Source: a virus. From it: a stretch of 42,026 nucleotides of DNA. The position numbers and the translations under genes are program-made. This document shows, in pieces, positions 31,433 to 38,415 of this stretch. The stretch lies in the IMG/VR virus record IMGVR_UViG_3300036770_002847, positions 1 to 42,026 of that record; one strand, given 5' to 3'. Numbering within the stretch: the first letter of the stretch is position 1; every line of letters begins with the position of its first letter. The notes beneath the pieces were generated by a model. It had not been told where the DNA came from and searched no databases. It saw only the letters and a program-made list of their open reading frames with translations.

Positions 31433-32044
31433 ATGTTTGCAAAATTAAACGTTGAATGTCCAAAAATTGAAATAAATGAAAACATTTTTGGTAAAAGCTT
31501 TGAAACAAAAGATTCACAAAATATGTCATTTAAAAATTTAGATGATGAAAGTAAAATACTTTTAAAAAAAGCTATTGAAAATGGTGTTGGAGGAATAAAA
31601 TATTCTGAACTCACTTTATATAAAAATATATTTGAAAGTTTAGTTCCAAAATGTTTATATAATGATAATACTGATGCATTTGTTCTTCAAGTTATTCGAG
31701 CAAAATCTTATGTAACTCCACACAGAGATGATACAAGAAAAACAGCAATAAATTTTTATTTGAAAACTAATAACGAAAGAACTGTATTCTACAAAAATCC
31801 AAAAAAAGAAATTTTTGCAGATGGAAATTATCTCTATGACTTATCTTGGGTTGAAGAATGTGATTCTTTCATAGCAAAAGATTTTGACGTATATGTTTTG
31901 AATGTGAATAAAATTCATAGTGTATTAAACTGTAAAGGTGAAGACAATTTGAGAATTTCTGTATCATTTGGCACAACTTTACCATACGAAGAAGTTTATA
32001 CAATACTAAAAAACAATAATCTTATCTGGAGAGAAAATGATTAA
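31433..32044 (+). CDS. 2OG-Fe(II)-oxygenase-like protein between nrdA and nrdB
   Basis: A 203-residue protein with an iron-site pattern: HxD in VTPHRDDTRKTAINFYL (about residue 97), a distal His in NKIHSVLN (about 162), and Arg in NLRISVSFG. It resembles the 26753 protein in layout though not closely in sequence. It sits 1 base after nrdA, with AAGGA before its ATG at 31433, and overlaps the nrdB start. It is more AT-rich than the flanking reductase genes. Substrate unknown; its place suggests it was inserted into an nrdA-nrdB pair. Confidence 0.65.
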   Translation: MFAKLNVECPKIEINENIFGKSFETKDSQNMSFKNLDDESKILLKKAIENGVGGIKYSELTLYKNIFESLVPKCLYNDNTDAFVLQVIRAKSYVTPHRDDTRKTAINFYLKTNNERTVFYKNPKKEIFADGNYLYDLSWVEECDSFIAKDFDVYVLNVNKIHSVLNCKGEDNLRISVSFGTTLPYEEVYTILKNNNLIWREND

Positions 32045-33023
32045 GAAAACAGATTTTAAATTGAATGAAGAAAGAAATTATTTTAAACCATTCAGTTATC
32101 CTTGGGCATATGATTCATGGTTGAAACATGAACAGTCTCATTGGTTGCATACAGAAGTTCCTATGTTAGAGGATGTAAAAGATTGGAAAAAGAAATTAAG
32201 TGAAGATGAAAAACACTTCTTAACACAAATCTTCCGTTTCTTCACACAAGGTGATATTGACGTTGCTGGTGGTTATGTTAAAAACTATCTGCCATATTTT
32301 CCACAACCTGAAGTTCGTATGATGCTCATGGGTTTTGCTGCTCGTGAAGCATTACATATTGCTGCATATTCACATTTGATTGAAACTCTTGGTTTACCAG
32401 AAACAACATACAATGAATTTTTAGAGTATGAGGCAATGAGAGCAAAACATGATTATGTGCTAGACCTGTCCAGTAAAAACACCACTAAAGAAAATACAGC
32501 AACACATATTGCCGTGTTCTCAGCATTTACTGAAGGTATGCAGTTGTTCTCATCATTCATCATGTTATTAAACTTTCCACGACATGGTAAGATGAAAGGC
32601 ATGGGACAAATCATCACATGGTCAATCGTTGATGAGACACAACACGCAGAATCAATGATTAGATTGTTTAGAACATATATAGAAGAAAATCGTGAAATTT
32701 GGAATGATGAACTCAAATCAAAAATATATTCTATCGCTGAAAAAATGGTAGAACTGGAAGATAAATTTATTGATTTGGCTTTCAATACAAACAACATGGA
32801 AAATTTATCAGCAGAAGATGTTAAGAAATATATTCGTTACATTGCAGATAGAAGATTGATTTCTTTAGGCCTAAAAGGTGTATTCAAAGTTAAAAAGAAT
32901 CCTTTACCTTGGGTTGAAGAAATGATTAACGCACCAACACATACTAATTTCTTTGAGAATCGTGCGACTGATTATGCCAAAGGTGCTTTATCGGGAAATT
33001 GGGGAGAAGTTTGGGCTCATTAA
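32037..33023 (+). CDS. nrdB: Ribonucleotide reductase class I beta subunit, NrdB
   Basis: A 328-residue ferritin-like subunit that generates the radical for NrdA. The diiron ligands are visible in REALHIAAYSHL (Glu and His), EGMQLF (Glu) and DETQHAESM (Glu and His). The Tyr four residues after the His in HIAAY is at the radical-tyrosine position, so this looks like a Tyr-radical enzyme. The C-terminus (GNWGEVWAH) is the peptide that docks on NrdA. It overlaps the upstream gene by 8 bases. Confidence 0.95.
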   Translation: MIKKTDFKLNEERNYFKPFSYPWAYDSWLKHEQSHWLHTEVPMLEDVKDWKKKLSEDEKHFLTQIFRFFTQGDIDVAGGYVKNYLPYFPQPEVRMMLMGFAAREALHIAAYSHLIETLGLPETTYNEFLEYEAMRAKHDYVLDLSSKNTTKENTATHIAVFSAFTEGMQLFSSFIMLLNFPRHGKMKGMGQIITWSIVDETQHAESMIRLFRTYIEENREIWNDELKSKIYSIAEKMVELEDKFIDLAFNTNNMENLSAEDVKKYIRYIADRRLISLGLKGVFKVKKNPLPWVEEMINAPTHTNFFENRATDYAKGALSGNWGEVWAH

Positions 33024-33024
33024 A

Positions 33025-33864
33025 ATGAAATACAAAAGCATATTCATTAGTGATGTGCATTTGGGAACGAAAGACTGTAAAGCAGAAATATTAAATAATT
33101 TTTTAAAGAACAATAATTGTGAAACGCTTTACTTAATCGGTGATATAATTGATGGATGGAAGATACAACAGAACAAGTGGCGATGGAAACAGAGCCACAC
33201 CAATGTCGTGCGAAGAATATTGGGTTACGCAAAGAGAGGCACAAGAGTTATCTACATTGCGGGAAACCATGATGAATTTCTCAGACCAATGATACCATAT
33301 GGTTTCAGTTTTGGTAATGTAGAAATCTTCAATCAATTTGAACACATTGGTGTTGACGGTAAACACTATCTGGTCACTCATGGTGACTTATTTGATGGTA
33401 TTACACGATTGGCACCATGGCTCTCTTTTTTAGGAGACAGAGCATATGATTTCGTTTTGTATCTTAATACTAAGTTCAATTGGGTTCGTCACCGTCTTGG
33501 CTTTGGTTATTGGAGTCTGTCTAAGTATCTTAAAATTAAAGTAAAGAAAGCAGTAGATTTTATATTTCAGTTTGAGAAAAACCTTGCTGCATACTGTAAA
33601 AGAAAAGGTTATGATGGTGTCATTTGTGGTCACATACATACTGCTGAAATAAAAGATATCGATGGCGTTGTTTATATGAATGATGGTGATTGGGTAGAAT
33701 CATGCACTGCCTTAGTTGAACATTACGATGGAAAATGGGAAATCGTAACTTGGACCAAGGAGAGCGATGATGTGGTTAATGATATTGATAGCAGTTCACG
33801 CAAACAATCCAAACGACATACCAGGGAAGATAACACTCCAGTTTCAGACACAACAACAATGTGA
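33025..33864 (+). CDS. LpxH-like metallophosphoesterase
   Basis: A 279-residue calcineurin-type phosphoesterase. All metal-site motifs are present: SDVHLGTKD (about residue 9), IGDIIDGWK (about 37), AGNHDEFLRP (about 77), THGDLFDG (about 113) and CGHIHTAEI (about 200). The pattern is that of UDP-2,3-diacylglucosamine diphosphatases, which make lipid X in lipid A synthesis, and their longer relatives. The ATG at 33025 follows the nrdB stop by 1 base; an upstream ATG inside nrdB is rejected. It is unusual in phages; it could alter host lipid A or act on another nucleotide diphosphate. Its 3' end overlaps a small hidden gene. Confidence 0.85.
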   Translation: MKYKSIFISDVHLGTKDCKAEILNNFLKNNNCETLYLIGDIIDGWKIQQNKWRWKQSHTNVVRRILGYAKRGTRVIYIAGNHDEFLRPMIPYGFSFGNVEIFNQFEHIGVDGKHYLVTHGDLFDGITRLAPWLSFLGDRAYDFVLYLNTKFNWVRHRLGFGYWSLSKYLKIKVKKAVDFIFQFEKNLAAYCKRKGYDGVICGHIHTAEIKDIDGVVYMNDGDWVESCTALVEHYDGKWEIVTWTKESDDVVNDIDSSSRKQSKRHTREDNTPVSDTTTM

Positions 33865-33943
33865 GCAAGTTTTAAGCACAATGACTTATTGGTTGAAGTT
33901 TGATTCATTTAAGGTAGAAGGTAAATGCTCTCCGATAAAATAA
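33770..33943 (+). CDS. Hidden 57-residue membrane/secreted protein
   Basis: A 57-codon ORF in a frame different from both neighbours. It starts in the 3' end of the LpxH-like gene and runs past the glycosyltransferase start. AAGGAG at 33758-33763 is 6 bases before the ATG at 33770 (an adjacent ATG lies at 33767). The protein begins with a short hydrophobic segment (WLMILIAVHA), then NNPNDIPGKITLQF, a Cys-containing QQQCEQVLSTMTYWLKF and SFKVEGKC. This pattern recalls short conserved proteins of T4-like phages. It is also the only ORF spanning the otherwise empty 33865-33924 gap. Confidence 0.65.
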   Translation: MWLMILIAVHANNPNDIPGKITLQFQTQQQCEQVLSTMTYWLKFDSFKVEGKCSPIK

Positions 33944-34635
33944 CCATAGTTGTTCCTTGTAAGAATGAAGAAAATTATATTGGAAATCTGTTAGTGCATT
34001 TGCGTTGGCAAGCAGGGATAAGTAACACACGAATTATTATTGCTGATTGTTCCACGGACAACACACGACAAGTTATTGAAGCGACCAAAGGTGATTTAAA
34101 TGTTGAGGTCATTGAAGGTGGTCCCGTATCAATCGCCAAAAACAATGGCGCTAAACTTGTAAAAACACCTTATATTTTGTTTATAGATAGTGATGTGAGG
34201 TTCTTCACCAATACTGTTATTTTTGATTGTGTGGAGATATTAGAGAATGAAAAACTGGATTTGATTGGTCTTTATGCAAAATGTTATGATAAAAGCATTA
34301 GAGCACAAATTGGTTTTATGATATTTAATGGCATTAATCGCATAATGAAACATTGGGTTCCATTTGCAGTTGGTGCTTTCTTTTTAACCCGGCGTGATGT
34401 TTTTGAGGCACTTGGTGGTTTTCCTGCAAAGTATGAAACCAGTGAAGACTTCTTCCTCTCAAAAAAATATCATGTCAAAAAGTTTAAGTTGGTCAATCAT
34501 TATTTTGGCCAAGATAGTAGACGATTTCAAAAGATGGGTTACTTTGGTATGGCGTGGTATCTCATTAAAAACTTTTGGAATCGAAACAACGAAAGTTATT
34601 GGAATAGTATAGACTATTCAAAGTATTGGAAATAA
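33925..34635 (+). CDS. Family-2 glycosyltransferase
   Basis: A 236-residue GT2 enzyme. ITIVVPCKNEENYIGNLLVHL (residues 6-26) and IIIADCSTDNT form the nucleotide-binding strands. FIDSDVRFF (about 87) is the DxD metal motif, and FAVGAFFLTRRDVFEALGGF with SEDFFLSKK (about 140-178) is the acceptor and catalytic ED region. A weak hydrophobic stretch precedes the C-terminus but no clear membrane anchor is seen. It follows the LpxH-like gene, and both could act on the host envelope. Ribosome site AAGG precedes the ATG. Confidence 0.88.
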   Translation: MLSDKITIVVPCKNEENYIGNLLVHLRWQAGISNTRIIIADCSTDNTRQVIEATKGDLNVEVIEGGPVSIAKNNGAKLVKTPYILFIDSDVRFFTNTVIFDCVEILENEKLDLIGLYAKCYDKSIRAQIGFMIFNGINRIMKHWVPFAVGAFFLTRRDVFEALGGFPAKYETSEDFFLSKKYHVKKFKLVNHYFGQDSRRFQKMGYFGMAWYLIKNFWNRNNESYWNSIDYSKYWK

Positions 34636-34638
34636 AAT

Positions 34639-34827
34639 ATGTCAAAAAAATCTATTGCAGCAGAATGTAACAATTGTGAATCGACTTATTCTATCGATTA
34701 CATTGAACAAATAGTATCATCAGAATATCCTGAATTTTGTCCATTTTGTGGAGAAATGATTGAAGAAATCTCGGAAGAATATATAGAGGATGAATATGAT
34801 TCTGACGATGATGACAAATGGAACTAA
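34639..34827 (+). CDS. Small zinc-ribbon-like acidic protein
   Basis: A 62-residue protein with two Cys pairs, CNNC (10-13) and CPFC (34-37), the spacing of a zinc ribbon. A very acidic tail follows (about 20 Asp/Glu-rich residues). It starts 4 bases after the glycosyltransferase stop and overlaps the next gene. Small phage zinc ribbons often bind transcription or DNA proteins, but no function is assigned here. Confidence 0.75.
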   Translation: MSKKSIAAECNNCESTYSIDYIEQIVSSEYPEFCPFCGEMIEEISEEYIEDEYDSDDDDKWN

Positions 34828-35255
34828 ACTGGATATACGAAGATAAAAATTTTACTGAAGACTTGATTGGTGATAATCACGGGTTCGTGTATGAGATTAC
34901 TAATCTCACGAATAATAGAAAGTACATAGGCAAGAAATTTTTTTATTCTGCCAAAACCAAACAAGTCAAGGGTAAAAAAAAGAAAATCAAGGTACCAAGT
35001 GATTGGCAAACTTACTTTGGAAGTAGTGACATTCTCAATAAAGATGTGTTAGAATTGGGGCATGAAAACTTTCAAAGAAAAATTTTGCATCTTTGTAAAA
35101 CAAAAGGTGAATGTGGTTACCTTGAAGCCAAAGAACAATTCAATCGAAGTGTCTTAGAAAGTGACGAATACTATAATACATGGATTATGGTGCGTGTTCG
35201 AAAATCTCATATAAAGGATTACAATGTTAGACTTTCTAAAACCATTGAAGGATGA
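34818..35255 (+). CDS. GIY-YIG-like endonuclease
   Basis: A 145-residue protein with a diverged GIY-YIG nuclease start: GFVYEITNLTNNRKYIGKK (residues 22-40), with the two beta strands carrying Tyr and the YIG triplet. Then come a Lys-rich insertion, WQTYFGSS near 73, and YLEAKEQFNRSVLES with a Glu near 107 that fits the metal site, followed by EYYNTW. Such stand-alone proteins are frequent in T4-like phages and may be DNA-repair or intron-less homing nucleases. The ATG overlaps the zinc-ribbon gene by 10 bases. Confidence 0.75.
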   Translation: MELNWIYEDKNFTEDLIGDNHGFVYEITNLTNNRKYIGKKFFYSAKTKQVKGKKKKIKVPSDWQTYFGSSDILNKDVLELGHENFQRKILHLCKTKGECGYLEAKEQFNRSVLESDEYYNTWIMVRVRKSHIKDYNVRLSKTIEG

Positions 35256-35568
35256 AGAGTATGATGCTTTTTTCTTTTTGCCTGGCGAATCTGATGAACA
35301 AATTCACATTGAACTAAATCATTATAAAAATCCAGGTGAAAAAATTAAAGGTAGTGAAATTGGTGATTGGTGGCACATAGTATTATTTAAAGAAGGTGAA
35401 GAAGGTGACATTACCAATTTAGATAATTTCGAAGCTATTTTAGGATGTCCACTTGAATACGCATCCACATTAATACCAAATAACTGGAATGGTATGATTG
35501 CCAAAAAGACAACCACTTCTGATGCATTTGTGGAAAAGCTGGTTGCCAAGTTGAAATCGGTATGTTAG
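35224..35568 (+). CDS. Hypothetical 114-residue protein
   Basis: A soluble acidic protein with a beta-rich centre (EQIHIELNHYKNPGEKIK, GDWWHIVLFKEG) and a helical C-terminus. AAAGGA precedes the ATG, which lies inside the end of the GIY-YIG-like gene (32-base overlap). No family is recognised. The 31 bases after it, before the RNase H gene, contain nothing notable. Confidence 0.65.
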   Translation: MLDFLKPLKDEEYDAFFFLPGESDEQIHIELNHYKNPGEKIKGSEIGDWWHIVLFKEGEEGDITNLDNFEAILGCPLEYASTLIPNNWNGMIAKKTTTSDAFVEKLVAKLKSVC

Positions 35569-35599
35569 CATAGAGACTTTGGAAACTTGAAAGTTTATT

Positions 35600-36463
35600 A
35601 TGATACTCGTTGACCTTAACCAAGTTCTGCTTGCAGGCCTAATGGCTCAAATTGCAAATCACAAAGGTGGTAAATTAGAAGAAAGTCTAATTCGCCACAT
35701 GGTTTTAAATATTATTCGCACACACGTTAAAAACTTCAAAAATGAATATGGTGAAGTTGTATTGTGTTGTGACAATCGAAAATATTGGCGCAAAGATTTC
35801 TTTCCTTTCTATAAAGCGAGCCGTAAGAAAAATCGTGAAAAGTCTGATTTAGACTGGCATATGATTTTTGACATTCTGGCAAAACTCAAACAAGAACTCA
35901 GAGAACATTTTCCATATAAAGTGATTGACGTTGAAGGAGCAGAAGCTGATGATATTATCGGCACACTTGCACCTCGACACATTACGCATGAAAATATTCT
36001 GATTCTATCAAGTGATGGTGATTTTCTACAATTGCAAATGTATAACAGTAAAGGCAAGTATAAAATCAAACAATACAATCCATCCATGAAAAAATATGTT
36101 ATTTCGGAGAATCCAGTTCTGGACCTAAAAGAAAAAATTATCCGTGGTGACAAAGGTGATGGTATACCAAATATCTTTTCTCCGTCCGATTGTTTTGTGC
36201 GTGATTTAAGACAGAAACCAATCACTAAAGGTGTGATTGAGAAACTACTCAAAGAAGAGACTGGAGAGTGGTCGGATGAGTCCGCATTGACTGGTTATTC
36301 ACGCAATCAAACTCTGATTGACCTTAGAATGATTCCAGAAGAGATAAAAGAAAAAATCATAAATACATATGAGAATACAAAACCTGCCAGTAGGCAAGGT
36401 CTATTGAATTACTTTGTGGAACATCGACTGAAAAACTTAATGGATGTAATCGAGGAATTTTAA
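35600..36463 (+). CDS. rnh: Ribonuclease H (T4 Rnh-type 5'-nuclease)
   Basis: A 287-residue FEN/5'-exonuclease-family enzyme that removes RNA primers from Okazaki fragments. Acidic metal residues are visible in MILVDLNQ (Asp5), VVLCCDNRKYWRKDFFPFYKASR (about 52-74), EGAEADDIIGTLA (about 113-125) and LSSDGDFLQL (about 138-147), followed by RGDKGDGIPNIF (about 193-204), the DNA-binding helix-hairpin region. Length and motif order match T4 RNase H (305). The start overlaps no gene; the stop overlaps the next ATG by one base. Confidence 0.93.
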   Translation: MILVDLNQVLLAGLMAQIANHKGGKLEESLIRHMVLNIIRTHVKNFKNEYGEVVLCCDNRKYWRKDFFPFYKASRKKNREKSDLDWHMIFDILAKLKQELREHFPYKVIDVEGAEADDIIGTLAPRHITHENILILSSDGDFLQLQMYNSKGKYKIKQYNPSMKKYVISENPVLDLKEKIIRGDKGDGIPNIFSPSDCFVRDLRQKPITKGVIEKLLKEETGEWSDESALTGYSRNQTLIDLRMIPEEIKEKIINTYENTKPASRQGLLNYFVEHRLKNLMDVIEEF

Positions 36464-36891
36464 TGAAAAATATATATGAAATATTAGATGAATTTGAGAA
36501 AGCATCATCTAAAAGCGAAAGAATGGCAGTTATAGAAAAAAACTTGAGCAAGACACTTGTACAAGTATTGGAACTAACTTTTCATCCTGGTTACGAATGG
36601 CTTATAACAGAACTACCACACGATTATCAAATACCATCAGACAATTTGCTTCCAGGTTTATCAAGGACGCAACTATCAACAGAAATCCGGAAACTCTATC
36701 TATTTCGAAAAGGCGATGCTACAGCAGAGAAATTGCATCCAAGAAAGAGAGTTGAGTTGCTCATTCAAATGCTCGAATCTTTAGAACCTAGAGAAGCAGA
36801 AGTAGTAATTGGCATCTTTAATAAAGATTTGGGTGTCAAAGGTCTAAATTACAAATTCGTCAAAGAGGCATTTCCAAATCTACTTCCTTAA
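36463..36891 (+). CDS. Conserved T4-like hypothetical protein next to rnh
   Basis: A 142-residue helical protein. It has an N-terminal KSERMAVIEKNLSKTLVQVLELTF region, then FHPGYEWLITELPHDY, and a Lys/Arg-rich HPRKRVELLIQMLESLEPREAEVV with GLNYKFVKEAFPNLLP at the end. Proteins of this layout are conserved beside rnh or replication genes in T4-like phages of aquatic hosts, without a known role. The last 15 residues suggest a docking peptide. Coupled to rnh by a one-base overlap. Confidence 0.75.
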   Translation: MKNIYEILDEFEKASSKSERMAVIEKNLSKTLVQVLELTFHPGYEWLITELPHDYQIPSDNLLPGLSRTQLSTEIRKLYLFRKGDATAEKLHPRKRVELLIQMLESLEPREAEVVIGIFNKDLGVKGLNYKFVKEAFPNLLP

Positions 36892-37263
36892 ATGTACAAA
36901 AAAGAAAAAATAATAATAACAACAGGTACATTCGACATTATCTCAAGTGAAGAAATAAATTTCCTAAAAAAATGCAAAAGAAAAGGAGACTGGCTAGTGG
37001 TCGGCGTTCATACTGACACCTACATTAGCAAAAGGCTCTATAAAGTCATGCAATCATATAACACAAGAAAAGAAGTTGTGGAAAATTTAAAATTTGTTGA
37101 TGAGGTGTTTTCATTTGATGATTCTGATGGTACCGTATGTCAATTATTAAAAATCATAAAAATTTGTTATCCTGGAGCAGAAATAACTTTTCTATCGCAA
37201 AAGGATTTAGAGAATGCTCCCGAAAAAAAGATTCGGGGCATTAATTTTGAAGTAATCAAATAG
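36892..37263 (+). CDS. Degenerate cytidylyltransferase-like protein
   Basis: A 123-residue protein with the TagD/GCT fold pattern: IIITTGTFDIISSEEINFLKKCKRKGDWLVVGVHTD in segments (residues 6-42). Functional members have a HxGH motif after FDL(L/F); here the positions read SSEE, so both catalytic histidines are missing. The C-terminal half (FVDEVFSFDDSDG, EITFLSQKDL) still resembles the fold, but the ISTTxLR motif is absent. It is probably not an active nucleotidyltransferase; it may bind a partner or ligand. It starts directly after the previous stop. Confidence 0.75.
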   Translation: MYKKEKIIITTGTFDIISSEEINFLKKCKRKGDWLVVGVHTDTYISKRLYKVMQSYNTRKEVVENLKFVDEVFSFDDSDGTVCQLLKIIKICYPGAEITFLSQKDLENAPEKKIRGINFEVIK

Positions 37264-37275
37264 GAGAAAAAGAAA

Positions 37276-37464
37276 GTGTCTAAATTCGTGGGTAAGTTCC
37301 GCAAAAACCAAGACTACAATGACGATTATCAATACGCACCTTCAAAAAAGAAGCACAAAAAGGAACACGCAGAAATTCGTAAATTAAAATCTGTATATTA
37401 CGAAGATATGCTTTCCGAATATGACGATAAAAATATACCAAAAAAATATCGACATTTCTCTTAA
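37276..37464 (+). CDS. Small basic phage protein, GTG start
   Basis: A 62-residue basic protein starting KFVGKFRKNQDYNDDY, then KKKHKKEHAEIRKLKSVYYEDM, with a C-terminal KYRHFS. The FVGKFRKN start recurs in small proteins of T4-like phages. The start is the GTG at 37276 with TAGGAG at 37261-37266. Lys-rich composition suggests nucleic-acid binding, but no function is known. It is the last gene before the structured intergenic region. Confidence 0.7.
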   Translation: MSKFVGKFRKNQDYNDDYQYAPSKKKHKKEHAEIRKLKSVYYEDMLSEYDDKNIPKKYRHFS

Positions 37465-37698
37465 ATTTTAGCATAAGTAAGTATGCTGCTGTTTGATATA
37501 AAATAGCAGCTTCTAATATTACTCTCCATTATGTTGTTTTTATACAACACCTCCCCTTGCCATCCTTCTAGGATTGTCATATAATCATAGACTATGATGA
37601 AATTGACACCTGGAATCATTTTTACCAAAAACACTCTGGATGTCTTTCCTCGTAAACTCACTTTTTTACTTTTTTGAAGAAAATTGGGATTTTATATT
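37465..37698. other. Structured intergenic region with several hairpins
   Basis: 234 bases without a convincing gene. Inverted repeats seen: AGCATA (37470-37475) with TATGCT (37482-37487); GCTGCT (37485-37490) with AGCAGC (37505-37510), sharing bases with the first so the two are mutually exclusive; the TGTTGT/ACAACA element (37532-37550); ATCATA (37584-37589) with TATGAT (37593-37598). A T-rich run lies at about 37661-37676. A 66-codon minus-strand ORF is rejected. Terminator, attenuator or small RNA are all possible. Confidence 0.55.
37532..37550 (-). repeat. 19-bp palindromic element, left copy
   Basis: TGTTGTTTTTATACAACAC. It is an imperfect palindrome (TGTTGT-N6-ACAACA) and the exact reverse complement of 38381-38399. 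The two copies point toward opposite directions around a block of four small genes. An operator or paired RNA hairpin are the main possibilities. Confidence 0.7.
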
Positions 37699-37854
37699 AT
37701 GGCAAATATTGAAAAAATGACATTTATTGTCAAATTGAAGAAACCGGTGTGCAGAACACCAATCAAACCAGTGCAAACGCACAAAAATGACGTAAAATTT
37801 AGCCGGAAAGTCAAACATCCGGCAAAAATGTCGTATTTTTTAAAAGGAGAGTGA
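37699..37854 (+). CDS. Small basic 51-residue protein
   Basis: A 51-codon ORF, shorter than usual cut-offs. The protein (MTFIVKLKKPVCRTPIKP near its start, FSRKVKHPAKMSYF near its end) is strongly basic. The stop overlaps the purine-rich ribosome site of the next gene. No strong Shine-Dalgarno precedes its ATG. The DNA within it holds three short hairpins: GGTGT/ACACC at 37746-37760, GTGC/GCAC at 37771-37782, GCCGGA/TCCGGC at 37802-37823, so it could also be a structured leader. Coding potential is moderate: AT-rich third positions and a KKPVCRTPxKP motif that recurs in small phage proteins. Confidence 0.5.
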   Translation: MANIEKMTFIVKLKKPVCRTPIKPVQTHKNDVKFSRKVKHPAKMSYFLKGE

Positions 37855-37857
37855 AAA

Positions 37858-38049
37858 TTGTACGCTAGCTATGAAGAGGATATCATTTATCGTGGCGTAA
37901 ATGATGTTTTATTTGAACTTGAACGTCTTCCTATCGCTGATGTTGCTGATTTACTAGTCAAATATGCGCCGGAATTGTCAAAAGAACTGAATTCGAGCCT
38001 TACTAACAGTCTGATTGCTCGTAAAATTATCGAGGATATCAAAAAATGA
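37858..38049 (+). CDS. Small acidic helical protein, TTG start
   Basis: A 63-residue protein, helical and acidic (YEEDIIYRGVNDVLFELERL, DLLVKYAPELSKEL). The only suitable start is the TTG at 37858, with AAGGAG at 37844-37849. The stop overlaps the next gene's ATG. No family recognised. Confidence 0.65.
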   Translation: MYASYEEDIIYRGVNDVLFELERLPIADVADLLVKYAPELSKELNSSLTNSLIARKIIEDIKK

Positions 38050-38213
38050 GTGAAAATACACAAAATTATCAATATATGCAAGATGCTGAACTTGTTGGAA
38101 ATGAAATTCCTGCTTGGAAAATGCTAGAGAAGATTGTACATCAATGGGTAGTAACAAGGAAACATGAAGAATCGCTCCAAGAGTATCAAAATAGAAAAGA
38201 ACTTTATGCATAA
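38046..38213 (+). CDS. Small 55-residue protein
   Basis: A 55-codon ORF overlapping the previous stop (ATGA) and fitting between its neighbours. The protein is helical with NEIPAWKMLEKIVHQWVV in the middle and a charged C-terminus (ESLQEYQNRKEL). No motif is recognised. The chain of start/stop overlaps on both sides supports translation. Confidence 0.6.
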   Translation: MSENTQNYQYMQDAELVGNEIPAWKMLEKIVHQWVVTRKHEESLQEYQNRKELYA

Positions 38214-38376
38214 ATCTTACACTTCAGAGGTTTTAGATGCCGATGATGGTAGTGGAGATTTAGTCATAACTATTCCTGAAGAAATTCTTCAATACCAGAA
38301 CTGGAAAGAAGGACAGGCATTAATGATGGAAGTCAAAGATGGTAAAATTTATCTTACCGCTTTACCCAAAGAGTAG
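38206..38376 (+). CDS. AbrB/MazE-like small DNA-binding or antitoxin-type protein
   Basis: A 56-residue protein with the SpoVT/AbrB-type swapped-hairpin pattern: YTSEVLDADDGSGDLVITIPEEIL, then QNWKEGQALMMEV, DGKIYLTAL. Such domains bind DNA as dimers in antitoxins and transition-state regulators. An alternative ATG at 38164, with AAGGA closely before it, would add 14 basic residues. The ATG at 38206 is preferred because it places the domain at the N-terminus and overlaps the preceding stop. It lies directly before the right copy of the palindromic element and could be its regulator. No toxin gene is seen beside it. Confidence 0.65.
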   Translation: MHKSYTSEVLDADDGSGDLVITIPEEILQYQNWKEGQALMMEVKDGKIYLTALPKE

Positions 38377-38380
38377 TAAA

Positions 38381-38399
38381 GTGTTGTATAAAAACAACA
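38381..38399 (+). repeat. 19-bp palindromic element, right copy
   Basis: GTGTTGTATAAAAACAACA, the exact reverse complement of 37532-37550. It begins 5 bases after the AbrB-like gene and ends 17 bases before the promoter-like sequence of the next operon, a position that fits an operator. Confidence 0.7.
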
Positions 38400-38415
38400 G
38401 TTGAAGTGGCAAGTG

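Noticed and set aside
37602-37607. TTGACA as a -35 box
   Set aside because: No acceptable -10 sequence lies 15-19 bases downstream.
37461-37661. Minus-strand 66-codon ORF in the intergenic region
   Set aside because: It is the only plausible minus-strand gene in an all-plus window, starts at a GTG with poor ribosome site, and spans the hairpin cluster. The open frame is more likely to follow from the inverted repeats and AT-rich DNA.
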